DNA of 64,000 nucleotides from Fistulifera solaris (lineage: Eukaryota > Bacillariophyta > Bacillariophyceae > Naviculales > Stauroneidaceae). Location: assembly GCA_030295235.1 (NCBI GenBank), contig AP026173.1, forward strand, positions 124,001 through 188,000, given 5' to 3'. The position numbers were made by a program, and so were the translations under genes. Position 1 is the stretch's first letter, and each line of letters begins with the position of its first letter. The notes beneath the pieces are model-generated. The model saw only the letters and a program-made list of their open reading frames with translations, made no database searches and was not told the origin of the DNA. Shown piece by piece: positions 44,745 to 55,739 of this stretch.

Positions 44745-46004
44745 TCAAAACTCATCATGCCGGAGGGCGTCTTCGTTCTCGGAACACAACTCACACGTCT
44801 TTCGACATTCTTCTCCCATGAACACTGGATTCTTTCGACATTCTCCACGACTTTTCCTATTAGAACAAGAGAAAATAGAGTGAGTATGAGATGTTCAACC
44901 TTACTCTGAACAATATAGAACGCACCAAAAACCACAATGCCCCGACAAATCATAGCACGTCTTTCGTTCAATGATCATGACTTGTGGACTAGTGTCGTTG
45001 GTAATCTTCCAACTCGCCAAACACGTATGGTCGGTCAACTTGTAGCGTCCGGGGGAGTCGCGTCGCGTATCGACCCGCGCATCGCGAATCCACCATTCGT
45101 GGGACAACATAGATCGATGATTCGCTTGTTCTCCCGCTGGCAACGTCATTTTGATGTGAGCTCGATTGCCGTGGATCCAATACACTTCCACCGGATGATC
45201 GTGTTGATTGATGAATTGAATGTCTACTTCGAGTTGTTCCCATACCCATTTGTCGAAAATTTGTCGATTCCGCGTCGTGAGTGTTTGGAAGGAACTGAGT
45301 TGAAGCGGCACGCCGCGTCGGGCCAAAAAGAAGACCGGTTCGGTGAGTGGTGCCGTGAGGCCAAAAAACTGTGCTAGGGGATGTTTGGGTGTATGATACC
45401 GAATTTGTACCGTCTGTAACAAATCTTCCCACCAGATTCCTTGACTCGACATACCGGCAAAGGGATACGGAAACACCATTTCATCATTGACGTGTGTTTC
45501 AATCATTCCGGGTTGTACGAACGAAATCAACAAACTACGTTCGAGAACATCCGCATCATTCAAGATGATAGTTTGCAATTGTTCCAAACTAACGACGTGC
45601 AAAACCCGTGATTGGGCCTGTTGGACATCGAAGCGATCTTTTAATCGTTGTGGACGAGCATAACTCCAAGTAAAGGTCCATTGATGTTGTTGTTGTTGTT
45701 GGCGTTCGGACGTTCGTCCCGTTCGGTCGTAACGTTGTCGAGAGGATGCGTCACTCAAAATTTCAAACGCCCGAGCGACTTGACGAAAATTTTCCGCCGC
45801 TTCTTCCGCCGGCAAGTGCGTATTCTTGTCGGGATGGGTATCCAAGGCTTTCCGGCGATAGGCTTGCTTGATTTCTTTCGTGGTGGCATGGCGTGTGACT
45901 CCGAGGATTTCGTACAAGTTGGTGTCTGGTTGTGCGAGGATGGGAAGTATTAATAAAGCGGTTGCGATGAAGCCCTGGTAGCAAAAATACAATAACGACT
46001 TCAT
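44745..46004 (-). CDS. ER-lumen DnaJ protein with C-terminal ShK domain and HDEF tail
   Basis: Two exons (46004-44926, 44856-44745) encode 396 residues, and the sum is in frame. A signal peptide (FIATALLILPILAQP) precedes a J-domain near residues 28-95: TNLYEILGVTRHATTKEIKQ, DTHPDKN (the HPD needed to stimulate Hsp70) and AFEILSDASSRQRYD. A Gln run follows, then about 230 residues without a recognised domain. A phase-2 intron with a GTGCGT donor joins CYDLSGHCGFW to KSRGECRKNPVFMGEECRKT, forming a ShK-type six-Cys module, and the protein ends RHDEF, a KDEL-like ER-retention signal. Reading through the intron instead gives a shorter protein ending WCVLYCSE that lacks half the cysteines. Confidence 0.85.
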
Positions 46005-47480
46005 CTCGATACTATGGTTGGAGAAAACAAAAAGATAATTTCATGATGGGGTTGTTCTGTGCTCTATTTTTCAGTTTGTGCCGATCTCATCGCGTTTTTT
46101 TTGGTCCTTTCATCGGCGCGGGTCTTTTGGCATTCCGTCGTCCGTATTCTGGCTTTAAGAAAACCCGGAGGCGGTAAATTTTAGGATGGTCAATTGCATT
46201 GTTGCTTCACGAGCATTTCATTCCATATCAAGCACTTTTTTAAAAACAGTAGAAACTTAACTTGTTTAACCAAAAGGAAAGGCAATGGCGTTCACGAGAA
46301 TGACGATTTGACGTCGACTATGAATTCATGATTCATGACTGAAATCCAGTCACTCTAAAGTTGATATACACTCTGGCTTTATAGTGGAGTAAGGACAACG
46401 ATCCGCAGGATGTTCGCCCCATAACGAAGCCGTGCGTGCAATGCAAATGGTGCTACATGAAGTTTTCGTTCTTAGTTCAACTTTTCATGTTTATCAATGT
46501 AGAAGAATGGGCGGAACTGAGTGAGAAAGGTCTACTCTATCTTCAGATGAGTTTACAGGTGATCCGGAGCGCATCATTAATCTCTAGTGCACATGGCTTA
46601 TTGTTCGATGAACGCTCCCTAAAGAGTGACCATCGTTCCGTCTGTAGAAAACGAGATGAATAGAGAAAGAGTTGAATTTGAGATCACGAGCGTTTCCAAA
46701 AGAACGAAACATTAATCTGCAACCACGCGCATCCGACGACAACACGAATGACAACATCAGGGTATATTAAAGTTGAATTTTGTTAAAAGTCTTCAAAAAT
46801 CTTCAGATGCCAGTAGTCAATGGTCACAATAAGATTTTCGTCATTTGTTGTCATTCATTGATTCATTCGTCGCGCGTACAGAGAGAGATAATTCCATCAG
46901 ACAGTACGAATAACAACAGGGTTCTTCTCATAACACTGATAGTGTTCTGAAGGTGTCCTAAGATTTCTATCTTCCTTTGGAATCATCTCTCTTGTTTTGC
47001 GAGGATCACTCACTGTAAACGAAAAAAGCAATTGTCCACATACGCTGGATTCAGGCTCATTATATCAGTGTGTTTTGTTTCGATCCTTGTGATCCTTTTC
47101 GCCGTTTCTCTGTGTCAAAGACACAGCAATGAATGACTTACAGTTAACAAGACCGTATCGATCGAAATAGCAACCAAACCGATTCGATCAAGTCAAGTAG
47201 CGCATCGATAGCATTTCGTTGTTTGTTGTCGATCGATCTCGGAGGTCGGAGGGAAAGATTTTTGAATGGCGGCTTCCATCTGTGCCGTACAGCGGCCAGA
47301 CGCCAAAGATCCTTCCGTTTCCCTGGCCGTCTTCCGTGTTTTCGTCAGCAGCTCCGTTCATTTTTTGCGACAGCTGCTTTTTTCTGCCGCGACATCGACA
47401 CTTTTCGGTTTCATAGTTCGTTCGATCAATCCATAAGGGCAGTCCTATTAACAACTGTTTCCAACAATATACACAATAAC
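46005..47480. other. Intergenic region with one hairpin element
   Basis: About 1.5 kb between divergent DnaJ and cold-shock genes. At 46334-46352 lies CATGACTGAAATCCAGTCA. The next ~110 bp (TATAGTGGAGTAAGGACAAC, GATCCGCAGG, CGTGCGTGCAATGC) resemble the DNA after the 41273 copy (CATAGTGAAAAAGCAGACAA, GGTCCGCCAGG, CGCGTGCATTGC). No gene is seen. Confidence 0.55.
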
Positions 47481-48123
47481 ATGTTCTTCAGTAGTAGTCT
47501 CGCCGTATTCCGTCGTACGATCCCTCAATTCCGTTCATTTGCGACAAAAGAATCCGGAACGGTCAAATGGTTTGATGTCAAGAAAGGATTCGGTTTCATT
47601 ACACCACAAGATGGTGGAAAAGATGTCTTTGTGCATCAAACTGTAATTCATGCGAATGGATTTCGATCTTTGGCGGTGCGTATTCTCGTTACTGTGAATG
47701 TCAAGGAAAAATATGTCTCTCAACCTTTCAATACTGTCGTCTATATTTTCTCTTCTTTTCCGCCGTGTGCTTTTTTAAAATTGAACTCGCCACCTTTGCT
47801 ACATTTCCGATTTTGTACACTACAATCATCACACTATCCATGCTGGAATTTCTCAGGAAGGCGAAACGGTCGAGTATACGGTGAATCACGACGAAAGCGG
47901 TCGTCTCAAGGCGACTTTGGTGACGGGTCCGATGGGTGCCTTTGTACAAGGAATGCCCAAACCCAGTTTCCGCGACAATAGAAACAATTATGGTAATACA
48001 TCGAGGACTGGCGGTTTCGATGATGAGTGGTTGAATGATGAAAGTCCGGCGGATTACGAGGAAACAAAAGTCAGACAATTTGCACAAGAATTAAATTATG
48101 AGCTGTTTGAAGCTTCTGAGTAG
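47481..48123 (+). CDS. Cold-shock domain protein, probably mitochondrial
   Basis: Two exons (47481-47675, 47857-48123; GTGCGT donor, phase 0) encode 153 residues. The N-terminus [20 protein letters not shown] is basic, Ser-rich and free of acids, a mitochondrial presequence. The cold-shock domain starts at [20 protein letters not shown] (RNP1 KGFGFI), then DVFVHQTVI (RNP2) and [19 protein letters not shown]. The domain binds single-stranded RNA or DNA. A tail of about 60 residues has an Arg/Asn/Gly stretch ([16 protein letters not shown]) and an acidic end. A role in organelle RNA handling is inference from the presequence. Confidence 0.88.
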
Positions 48124-49000
48124 AAAATGATACGCCGATTCACCTTTATTTTTTTCTTTGTTGCCATTCATTTGTATCGTAGCTAGGCGAGAAGTGATTG
48201 CGTCGAAAGTCTGGTTGATGGCAACCAGATCGATTAAAAATATCTAAAAAGCATCATTTAGTGGGTGAATTGACCTCATTAAAAATGATGACCATTCACA
48301 GTTGGATCGGCGGCTCTAGCGCGGGTCATTCTTTCCGAGGAGGGGGGAGCTTTGAGGATATTTAGCTTTTAAGCCAAGGAAAAATAAGTCTTGCATTTAG
48401 CTGGGCGTCCATCCTTCGTCGGCTCGTAGCTCGTAGCGGTACTGCGCTTCTAGTAGAACACGAAACGCGAATAAAGAAGACGCACTTTTTTGACTATGAC
48501 GTCGGACTACTCTTTGATTGAGTGTTCAACGGTGCGCCATTGCGCGACGCGCCACGTCGTGAAAACGACTGGTTCTCGTGGTCGAACGACACTCCAACGT
48601 CATTTTGAACGCGCGAAAAGTGCGCGCGGTAACACTGTCGCGGAAAAAGTGCAATGCCAACGACACGCCCACCATTCAACTCTCTTTTTCGCCCAGCCAT
48701 TCTTCCATTATTTTCTCGCATCACGTGAACGAGGTATGTCTTTGGAAAGAGCTTGCTATGGCTGCTGTATTTGTGTTTATGAGTCGGCGTTGAGACTGGG
48801 AAGGATAGAATATGACATTGATTGGCGCTTTTGTCGGAAGCGTTTGCGGCCGGAGATGCTTTTTCGGAGGAACGACGAATCTTCTGTCATTTTGCGCGTT
48901 CTGTACCCGATGGTTCTAACGTCACTTGTCTATTTTTTATTCTTCAATTGCTTTCGATTTTTAGAAAAGTTCAGATTTTGAATATTACTTGTGAATCATC
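48124..49000. promoter_or_regulatory. Upstream region of EF-3
   Basis: About 880 bp before the EF-3 start. A plus-strand frame at 48490-48981 (163 codons) shows no domain and overlaps the presumed promoter and leader, so it is not called. No repeat or RNA is seen. Confidence 0.35.
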
Positions 49001-52000
49001 ATGTCTTTGGAAGATAAGTTTAGTGCTTTAAGTTTGTCCGATGTGCCCTCGGTCATCGAGACCGCCAAGAAGGACTTGAAGGGCGTGGCCGCTGGAATCG
49101 AAGCCTTGAAGGCCCGGTGTGAATCCAAGGAGGACAGCGAAGCCATTGCTGCCTTGAGTTTGGTGCAGAAAATGATGGAAGAAGTTCCGGAGGCTCAGGC
49201 GTTTGTCAAGGAATGCCTCGGGGCATGTACGTAACGTTGTGTTCTTCGCTTTGTCATCGGCGGCGACATGAAATGCTCACTTTTATCCTTTTCTATCGAA
49301 TTCAGGCTTAATGCAAACCCTTCATAAGAGTGCCGAGGTGCGAAGCCAGGCCGAAGCGACCGCGTTCGCCATTTGCGAGAAAATCAACCCGTTCGGTATG
49401 AAATCGCTCTTGCCCCAGATTTTCGCGGCCATGCCCGTGGAACAAAAGTGGCAAGTGCGAGAATTGGCGCTCAAATGCTTAGCCAAGTTCAACAAGACTG
49501 CGCCGAAGCAGCTCGGAGATGCCCTTCCCGAGGTCATCCCCGAAGTCACCGCTTGCATGTGGGACACCAAGAAGCAAGTCAAGACGGCGGCCAATGAAGC
49601 TATGCAATCTGCGTTGGAGGTCATTGGAAACAGAGATATTGAACACATGACGGACCAGATCCTGAAAGCCATCACCACCCCCAAGGAAGTGCCCGAGATT
49701 ATGCACAAAATGGCTGGTGTCACGTTCGTCCAATCCGTCGAATCGCCGGCTTTGGCCATGGTTGTGCCTTTGTTGCTTCGTGGACTTCGAGAAAAGAACA
49801 CCGCTACTAAGCGTCAGTCGGCTGTCATTATCAATAACATGAGCAAGCTTGTCGACAATCCTCTGGATGCCGCTCCTTTCTTGCCCCTATTGTTGCCTGC
49901 TTTGGAGCAGAACGCCGCGTCCATTGCCGACCCCGAGGCTCGTGAGACCACCGAATTGGCTGTCAAGCAATTGCAACGTCTCAAGGGACTTGCTGATAAG
50001 CAAATGTCTGTCCGTGGTGACATTAGCAAGCTTGAAAACGAGTTCAAGTCGGCTTTCGGTATCCAAGATGGTGATGCTAGCACCGATCTTATTGTCAAGT
50101 TCGCCTCTACCATTGCCACTACCATGATGGACTTGCATTACATGGAAGACATGCAATGGAAGAAGCACGTTGCCGCTCAATTTACGGCTTTCTTTGATAG
50201 TGCCAAGTGCGAAGCTGCTACAGAAAAGGTTCGCGAGGAGGCCGAAAAGATGCTTGTCGTTCCCGAGGAAGACGATGAGGATGACGATGCCGAAGAATTG
50301 TGCAACTGCACGTTTACTTTGGCTTACGGTACCAAGATCTTGCTCCACAACACCAAGATGAAGTTGCTCCGTGGTCGTCGTTACGGTTTGTTGGGAACCA
50401 ACGACTGTGGTAAGACTACGCTAATGAGAGCTATTGCTAACAACCAGGTCGAAGGTTTCCCCGACACCGAGACTGTCCGAACCGTGTTCGTTGAAGCCGA
50501 TATTCAGGGTGAACAATCGCATCTTTCGTGCGTCGAGTACGTCTTTATTGATCCCAAGATTCAGGCCATGGGCATTTCCAGAGAGGAGGTCCGAACCGTT
50601 TTGGCTTCCGTTGGTTTCACTGAAGACGGAAAGGCCAAGCCCGACCACGCTGTGTCGACACTCTCTGGTGGATGGCGCATGAAGCTTGCCCTTGCCCGTG
50701 CCATGTTGCAAAAGGCCGATATTCTTCTCATGGACGAGCCGACGAACCACTTGGATGTCATTAACGTTGCTTGGGTAAAGAAGTACTTGAACTCGTTGAC
50801 CGACGTCACATGTATCATCGTCAGTCACGACAGTGGCTTGTTGAACGACTGCTGCACGAACATTTTGTCTTTTGATAACCTCAAATTGAACACATTCAAG
50901 GGTAACTTGGATGAGTACGTCAAGGTCCACCCGCATGCGCGCGCGTACTTCACTCTCCAGACGTCTTCCAAGATGAAATTCAAATTCCCTCAGCCCGGCC
51001 CTATTGAAGGTGTCAAGAGTAGAGGAAAGGCTCTCATGAAAATGACCAACTGCACGTTCACGTACCCCAAGAACGAGAAGCCCACTCTCTTTGACATTAC
51101 TGTGCAAGTGTCACTCAGTTCCCGTGTTGCTTGCATTGGTGAAAATGGTGCTGGAAAGAGTACCATGATCAAGTTGTTGGTCGGAGAGATTGTTCCCCAA
51201 GTCGGTGAGGTTTGGAAGCACCCCAACGCCCGTATCGCTTATGTTGCCCAACACGCCTTCCACCACATTGAAAGCCATTTGGACAAGACCCCGAACGAGT
51301 ACATCCGCTGGCGTTTCGCGAACAACGGTGAAGATAAGGAAAGTTTGGTCAAGGTTTCTATGCAGTACACCGATGAGGAGATTGAGTTGCAGAAGAAGCC
51401 ATTCGAGCTGCAAATTGTCGATGAGGCCAGTGGAAAGATCACCAAGGTTAAGAAGGTTGTTGCCGAATTGGTCGGTGGCCGTAAGCAGAACAAGTCGAAG
51501 GAGTATGAGTACGAAGTTCGTTACGCCGGATCCACCGTCGAGAACGGTGAATACTTGCCCGCCAAGACTTTGAAGAAGATGGGTTGGGAGAAGGCCATGA
51601 AGGCGGTCGATTTGAAGCTCGCTCAGCGTGCCGGTATGTTCGTCAAGCCCCTTTCGACCAAGAACGTCGAAGAGCACTTGGAGGGCTGCGGTTTGGCCCG
51701 TGAGTTCGGTACGCATTACCGAATGAGCGCCTTGTCGGGTGGTCAGAAGGTCAAGGTCGTTTTGGCCGCGGCCATGTGGATGCAACCGCACATTGTGATT
51801 TTGGACGAGCCGACCAACTACTTGGATCGCGAGTCTCTCGGTGCTTTGGCTGGTGCGATTGAAGAGTTCGAGGGAGGTATTATCATCATTTCCCACAACA
51901 ACGAGTTTGTGGGCAAGTTGTGTCCCGAGACGTGGTTGATGGATGCCGGACACTTGGAGACCAAAGGTGACGCCGACTGGATGTTGAAGCAGGACACCAA

Positions 52001-52193
52001 GATCCAGGACCAAGTCCAAATTACCGAAATGACGGATGCTGCCGGTAACAAGATTGAAATTCAGCAAGACAAGAAGAAGCTTTCGAAGAAGGAAGAGAAG
52101 GCCCTTATTAAGAAGATTAAGCAGAAGGTCAAAGACGGCGAGAAGTTGGACACGGACGAAGAAGAGTTTGCCTTTGAAAAGGATCTGTTGTAA
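49001..52193 (+). CDS. Translation elongation factor 3 (EF-3)
   Basis: Two exons (49001-49226, 49306-52193; GTACGT donor, phase 1) encode 1037 residues; yeast EF-3 has 1044. The N-terminal third is HEAT repeats (NPFGMKSLLPQIFAAMPVEQ onward), then a four-helix bundle. ABC1 has Walker A GLLGTNDCGKTTLMRAI, signature LSGGWRMKLALARAM and Walker B ADILLMDEPTNHLD. ABC2 has CIGENGAGKSTMIKLL, an inserted chromodomain-like region (VVAELVGGRKQNKSKEYEYE, GWEKAMKAVDLK), LSGGQKVKVVLAAAMW and HIVILDEPTNYLD. The Lys-rich tail (KKLSKKEEKALIKKIKQKVK) fits ribosome binding. EF-3 hydrolyses ATP to release deacylated tRNA from the E site. Strong use of AAG, GTC, TTG and CGT codons suggests high expression. No frame break. 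Confidence 0.95.
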
Positions 52194-52255
52194 ACAGAAA
52201 CACTATTAACTACTATTATAAGGTCTCATTACATGTTATTTCTTTCTTTTCGTTA

Positions 52256-53086
52256 TCATGTGCTCGGCGAGTAGTACACCGTCGTAACAAATTTGGTTTT
52301 GTATCGTTGCGTGATCCCCAACACCATCATATTGTCTCGAATGGCCGTACAATACAAATGATTCAATGCCACATGCTGCGGCACCGGCAAGGCGGCCGTA
52401 TCTTGCAATTGCGGCGGTTTATTGAGAATAATGTGTCGCAAATGAGGCGGCAGCGGTGGCGGTTCTTTTGTATAATCATCGACATCGGGCATGAGATTCG
52501 AAAAGACTTCTCCATCTTGATCGGGTTGCTTCTTGAGAGAGCCCGTGGTCGCATTATCATCACTGAGATCGCCGTCGGAATCAGCCGACGGCACGGACAC
52601 AATCGTTTTGCCGTACATGGCGGCCGTCCGTTCTGTTTCAAAGGTTTTATCGCCGGTATAGGCCTTGAAGCCGGTGACATCAATGAAATTATTAATGCGC
52701 CCTTCAATATCGGCGACCGTCGGTTGATCCGGTGCGAATCGCCATTCATCATCCACAATGAATTTGAAGGCGTGTTTGCCTCTTTTCAAATTGTGAATGT
52801 ACGTAAAGTCATTGCCGGACCGGTGCATGGGAATTTGTCGACTCCAATTGTTAAAGGTACCCGTTATATACACTTGTCGACCCCCGTGTTCCCAACGAAA
52901 GACGGTCGGGACGGCATCATCGTCCAACCAATTGTCGGGCTCGGTCGTATCCATCATGACGGTATCGCGGTATTCTTCGACCGGCGGCGCCGGGGTGTCG
53001 CCGTAACCCACGTAACTGCTGCCGGGAATTTGTCGTGTTTCGTGTGGTTGTCCTCCCGCGTTGGCTTGCAGTGGTGCATTTCCCAT
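52256..53086 (-). CDS. AMPK/SNF1 beta subunit
   Basis: Single exon, 276 residues from ATG 53086. Gly at position 2 (MGNAPLQ) suits N-myristoylation. The glycogen-binding CBM48 domain lies near residues 60-140: VPTVFRWEHGGRQVYITGTF, NNWSRQIPMH, LKRGKHAFKFIVDDEWRFAP, then NNFIDV. The C-terminal ASC domain (about 205-276) has EPPPLPPHLRHIILN, ALNHLYCTAI and VLGITQRYKTKFVTTVYY, which bind the alpha and gamma subunits. The protein scaffolds the energy-sensing kinase and tethers it to glucans; diatoms store chrysolaminarin, so the ligand is uncertain. It is convergent with EF-3. Confidence 0.93.
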   Translation of the reverse strand: MGNAPLQANAGGQPHETRQIPGSSYVGYGDTPAPPVEEYRDTVMMDTTEPDNWLDDDAVPTVFRWEHGGRQVYITGTFNNWSRQIPMHRSGNDFTYIHNLKRGKHAFKFIVDDEWRFAPDQPTVADIEGRINNFIDVTGFKAYTGDKTFETERTAAMYGKTIVSVPSADSDGDLSDDNATTGSLKKQPDQDGEVFSNLMPDVDDYTKEPPPLPPHLRHIILNKPPQLQDTAALPVPQHVALNHLYCTAIRDNMMVLGITQRYKTKFVTTVYYSPST

Positions 53087-53491
53087 TATTTAATTAGTGT
53101 GTATTGTAAATTATAACGAAGGAAAGACACAGAAGGGGAAGGATGATTGATTGATGAAAGGATAAAGACTCTTGTTGTAACGCATTAATCGTTACATAAA
53201 AGAGAGAACGAGACGGCGTATTTTTTTGACACCGCTGTTCGTCCGTCATGACGGTCCACAGTATGCGACGAGTTGCCTGACCGGCACTAGTCTGACAGTC
53301 CATCCGGATAGGCCCCCACGACGACGACGACGACCTCGATGATCGTCCCGTCATTTTTTTTTGGAAAGTTCAACGCGTGTGTGTTGACTTTCCTTGATAT
53401 TCTAGTCTATTGTTTGATTTCATTCTATTTTTCGTTGCTGCATCAATCCTACTAATAACTTCTATTATACTATATCAAAAGACACACAGGC
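53087..53491. other. Divergent promoter region
   Basis: About 400 bp between the AMPK beta gene (-) and the small coiled-coil gene (+), including a GACGACGACGACGACC run near 53320. No gene is seen. Confidence 0.4.
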
Positions 53492-53812
53492 ATGGATCGT
53501 ATATTCGCGATTCAACAAGAACGTCTGTATCAATGGGATACCGTGTACCGCTTACTGCAAGCCTTACCTGTATTAGGCCATCCGGCGGAAGCCGTCGAGC
53601 GTCTGCAACAGCATTTGCAAGAACTGGATGCCCACCAGGATTTATTCGACAAGCTACAGACACTACCGCAGACGACTCCCCAAGATCACTGGATCTGGCA
53701 GCAAACGATGGTAGCACTGTTGCAAAAAACGTTGCAACAAGAACATGAAGCCTACCTTACAATCAACGATCGACCCGTCAAGAGAGCGCGGTATGCCGTG
53801 ATCGACCGATAA
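53492..53812 (+). CDS. Small coiled-coil hypothetical protein
   Basis: A 106-residue single-exon protein starting MDRIFAIQQERLYQWDTVYR. Most of it is predicted helical with heptad-like Leu spacing (LLQALPVLGHPAEAVERLQQ, HLQELDAHQDLFDKL) and many Gln. It ends with a basic RPVKRARY stretch that could be a nuclear signal. I do not recognise the family; size and composition would suit a small subunit of a larger complex. Codon use resembles its neighbours. Confidence 0.55.
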   Translation: MDRIFAIQQERLYQWDTVYRLLQALPVLGHPAEAVERLQQHLQELDAHQDLFDKLQTLPQTTPQDHWIWQQTMVALLQKTLQQEHEAYLTINDRPVKRARYAVIDR

Positions 53813-54199
53813 AACTGTACTCTCGCTACTGTCAGTGATCCTTCTATGTGTTTTCTTTGTTGTGGTGAATTGTTCAAGTGCTTCTCAGTCATCACTACCT
53901 TGCCAGAGATACTCATCTCTTCGCTACATTGAGAATGATTCGACTCTGAATAATATAATAGTTGTATGAATATCGCTGTCTACTTTTCTTCTTTTCATCA
54001 GCTAAGCGGAAACACTAAATCTTGAATATATTTGAGAAAATCAAAAAAAAGAAAAAAGCGGCATCATTTCTCATAGAGCAATGCATCAAAAATAAATAGT
54101 TAAGAGTAGTAGTAGTCTAGTACTATGGATTTCACAAAGTTTCGGCCCGCACATAACATCTTCTGATCCCCAATAACCTAATATCCACACAAAACACTT
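53813..54199. other. Intergenic region between convergent genes
   Basis: A-rich DNA (near 54040) with no gene, RNA or repeat that I can see. Confidence 0.4.
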
Positions 54200-55739
54200 T
54201 TACGAGCTCCAGTCCCAGGGCTCTTTCCGGGAACCATTGTCATTGGGTGACAAGGGCGATCGCCAGGACGAATACGAGCCGGGGGCACCGAGATCCGAAC
54301 GATACGTGTCGGGACGCCAGAATCCGTCGTAGCCACCGTAATAATAGCGATCGTCGTATCGTGGGGGAGGATAGTTGTAATTGTTGTTGTACTGCGGTCG
54401 CCCCGGAGGATACATTCCATTGTTGTTGTAAGGTGGTTCCCGGTAGTAATAGTTGTCTCGTGGTGGTCCATAACCCTGTCCGTTTCTTTGACTCTGCTGA
54501 CCGTAATCATATCCGCCATTGTTGCTGTACCGCTGTGTATCGTAATTTTGACCGTATGGCTGATTTCGAGAACCGCCATATTGCTGAAAATCGTTGTCTC
54601 GATTGTATCCCGACTGTTCCCTCCGAGAACCTTTGGATTGTTGCGAGTCACCGTCACGCGAATTTCCCGTCTGATCCGTTCTCGATGGAGAAGAATTACT
54701 TTTGCGGCAGGCCAAGAGGCATATTTATCATCCACCATTCGGCCATTATACCTGCCGGATCTGATATCATACTCGGGCGGTCTCTGATTGTACCCTCGCG
54801 GATCCATTCGGGGATCCATTCGAGGGTCCATGTAGGGATCTCTAGCGTAAGGACCCGGTCCATAGGGGGCATCAAAACCCCGGTCGTACGGATTGTTCGG
54901 GATTCTCGCCCCTCGTAAAGCATCACCTCGATTGAAATTGGCCGCGTTATCCGACCACGAATTTGTTTCTTTGATCCTCACCCCCTTGAGCGTATCCGCT
55001 GGATTGAAGACGGCGCCTTCTTCCACATTGAGTGAAGATCGCTGACTTGGTGACCGATTCTCGTAATATCCATTGCTCTCTGGTGGTGCATTTGCATTGT
55101 TGTAATTGTCAGATGACCTTCGTGGATCAGGTCGAGGTCCATTTTCCCGGGGTCCATTCTCCCGTCGTTCCGACGAAAAGATATCTTCGGTCACACCGCG
55201 GGCAAAGTCAAATCGTTTTCGTTGCGACGGTGCTTCACCGGGAACACCGATCCGCGTAAAGCCGCGATCCGAAGGCGGCCCCATGTTGGGGCCCGGAGGT
55301 TCACTGTCGTCCACCATTCGCGATCGCGGATCCCAGGTCGCCCCGGAGGCGGTGGACCCGGCGGTGGACGACGGGGTCCGCGACTTCCGGGTCGTGGCAT
55401 AGGAGGACTCACATTGCGTGGCGTTGGTTGTTCTTTGGATCCTTTCGGAGTTGGTTCTTTCCCTAAATTCGCGGCGAACGGGAGAGGATCGCCTTCGGGA
55501 GACGACCGTCGTCGCGGCGAATTGTCACTGCTTGATGCCTTTGACGAATTGTCCTTTTTCTTTGACGGCCCTCCCTTGGAAGCATTGTTCTTCGAACTCG
55601 AATTATCGTTATTGTTGTCGTCGTTTTCCGCATTTCTCGCTAAACTCGTCCGTTTTGACAGCCGCCCTACTCCTGTTGTAGTGAAGGACGATCCGCCGTC
55701 GAGCGCTAATAATATTAGCAGAAGACGATACACCTTCAT
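54200..55739 (-). CDS. Disordered Pro/Gly/Asn/Tyr-rich protein with plastid-type leader (two frameshifts)
   Basis: About 513 residues from ATG 55739. The leader MKVYRLLLILLALDGGSS is followed by Phe (FTTTGVGRLSKRTSLARN), resembling the diatom plastid signal. The rest has no known fold: Asn/Ser/Lys runs, a PPPGPPPPGRPG stretch, two copies of a 12-residue motif (FNPADTLKGVRI and FNRGDALRGARI), a DPYMDPRMDPRMDPRGY repeat, and a C-terminal region rich in Tyr, Asn, Gln, Arg and Gly (YGQQSQRNGQGYGPPRDNYY). One-base shifts lie at the C run 55332-55334 and the T run 54700-54703; one added base at each gives an uninterrupted frame. The Tyr/Arg/Gly-rich end resembles low-complexity RNA-binding or condensate-forming proteins. 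Confidence 0.6.

Noticed and set aside
48490-48981. 163-codon frame upstream of EF-3
   Set aside because: No recognisable feature and it overlaps the expected promoter and leader of a highly expressed gene.
50421-52067. Long antisense open frames across the EF-3 gene
   Set aside because: They mirror the strong codon bias of EF-3 on the other strand and show no family pattern.
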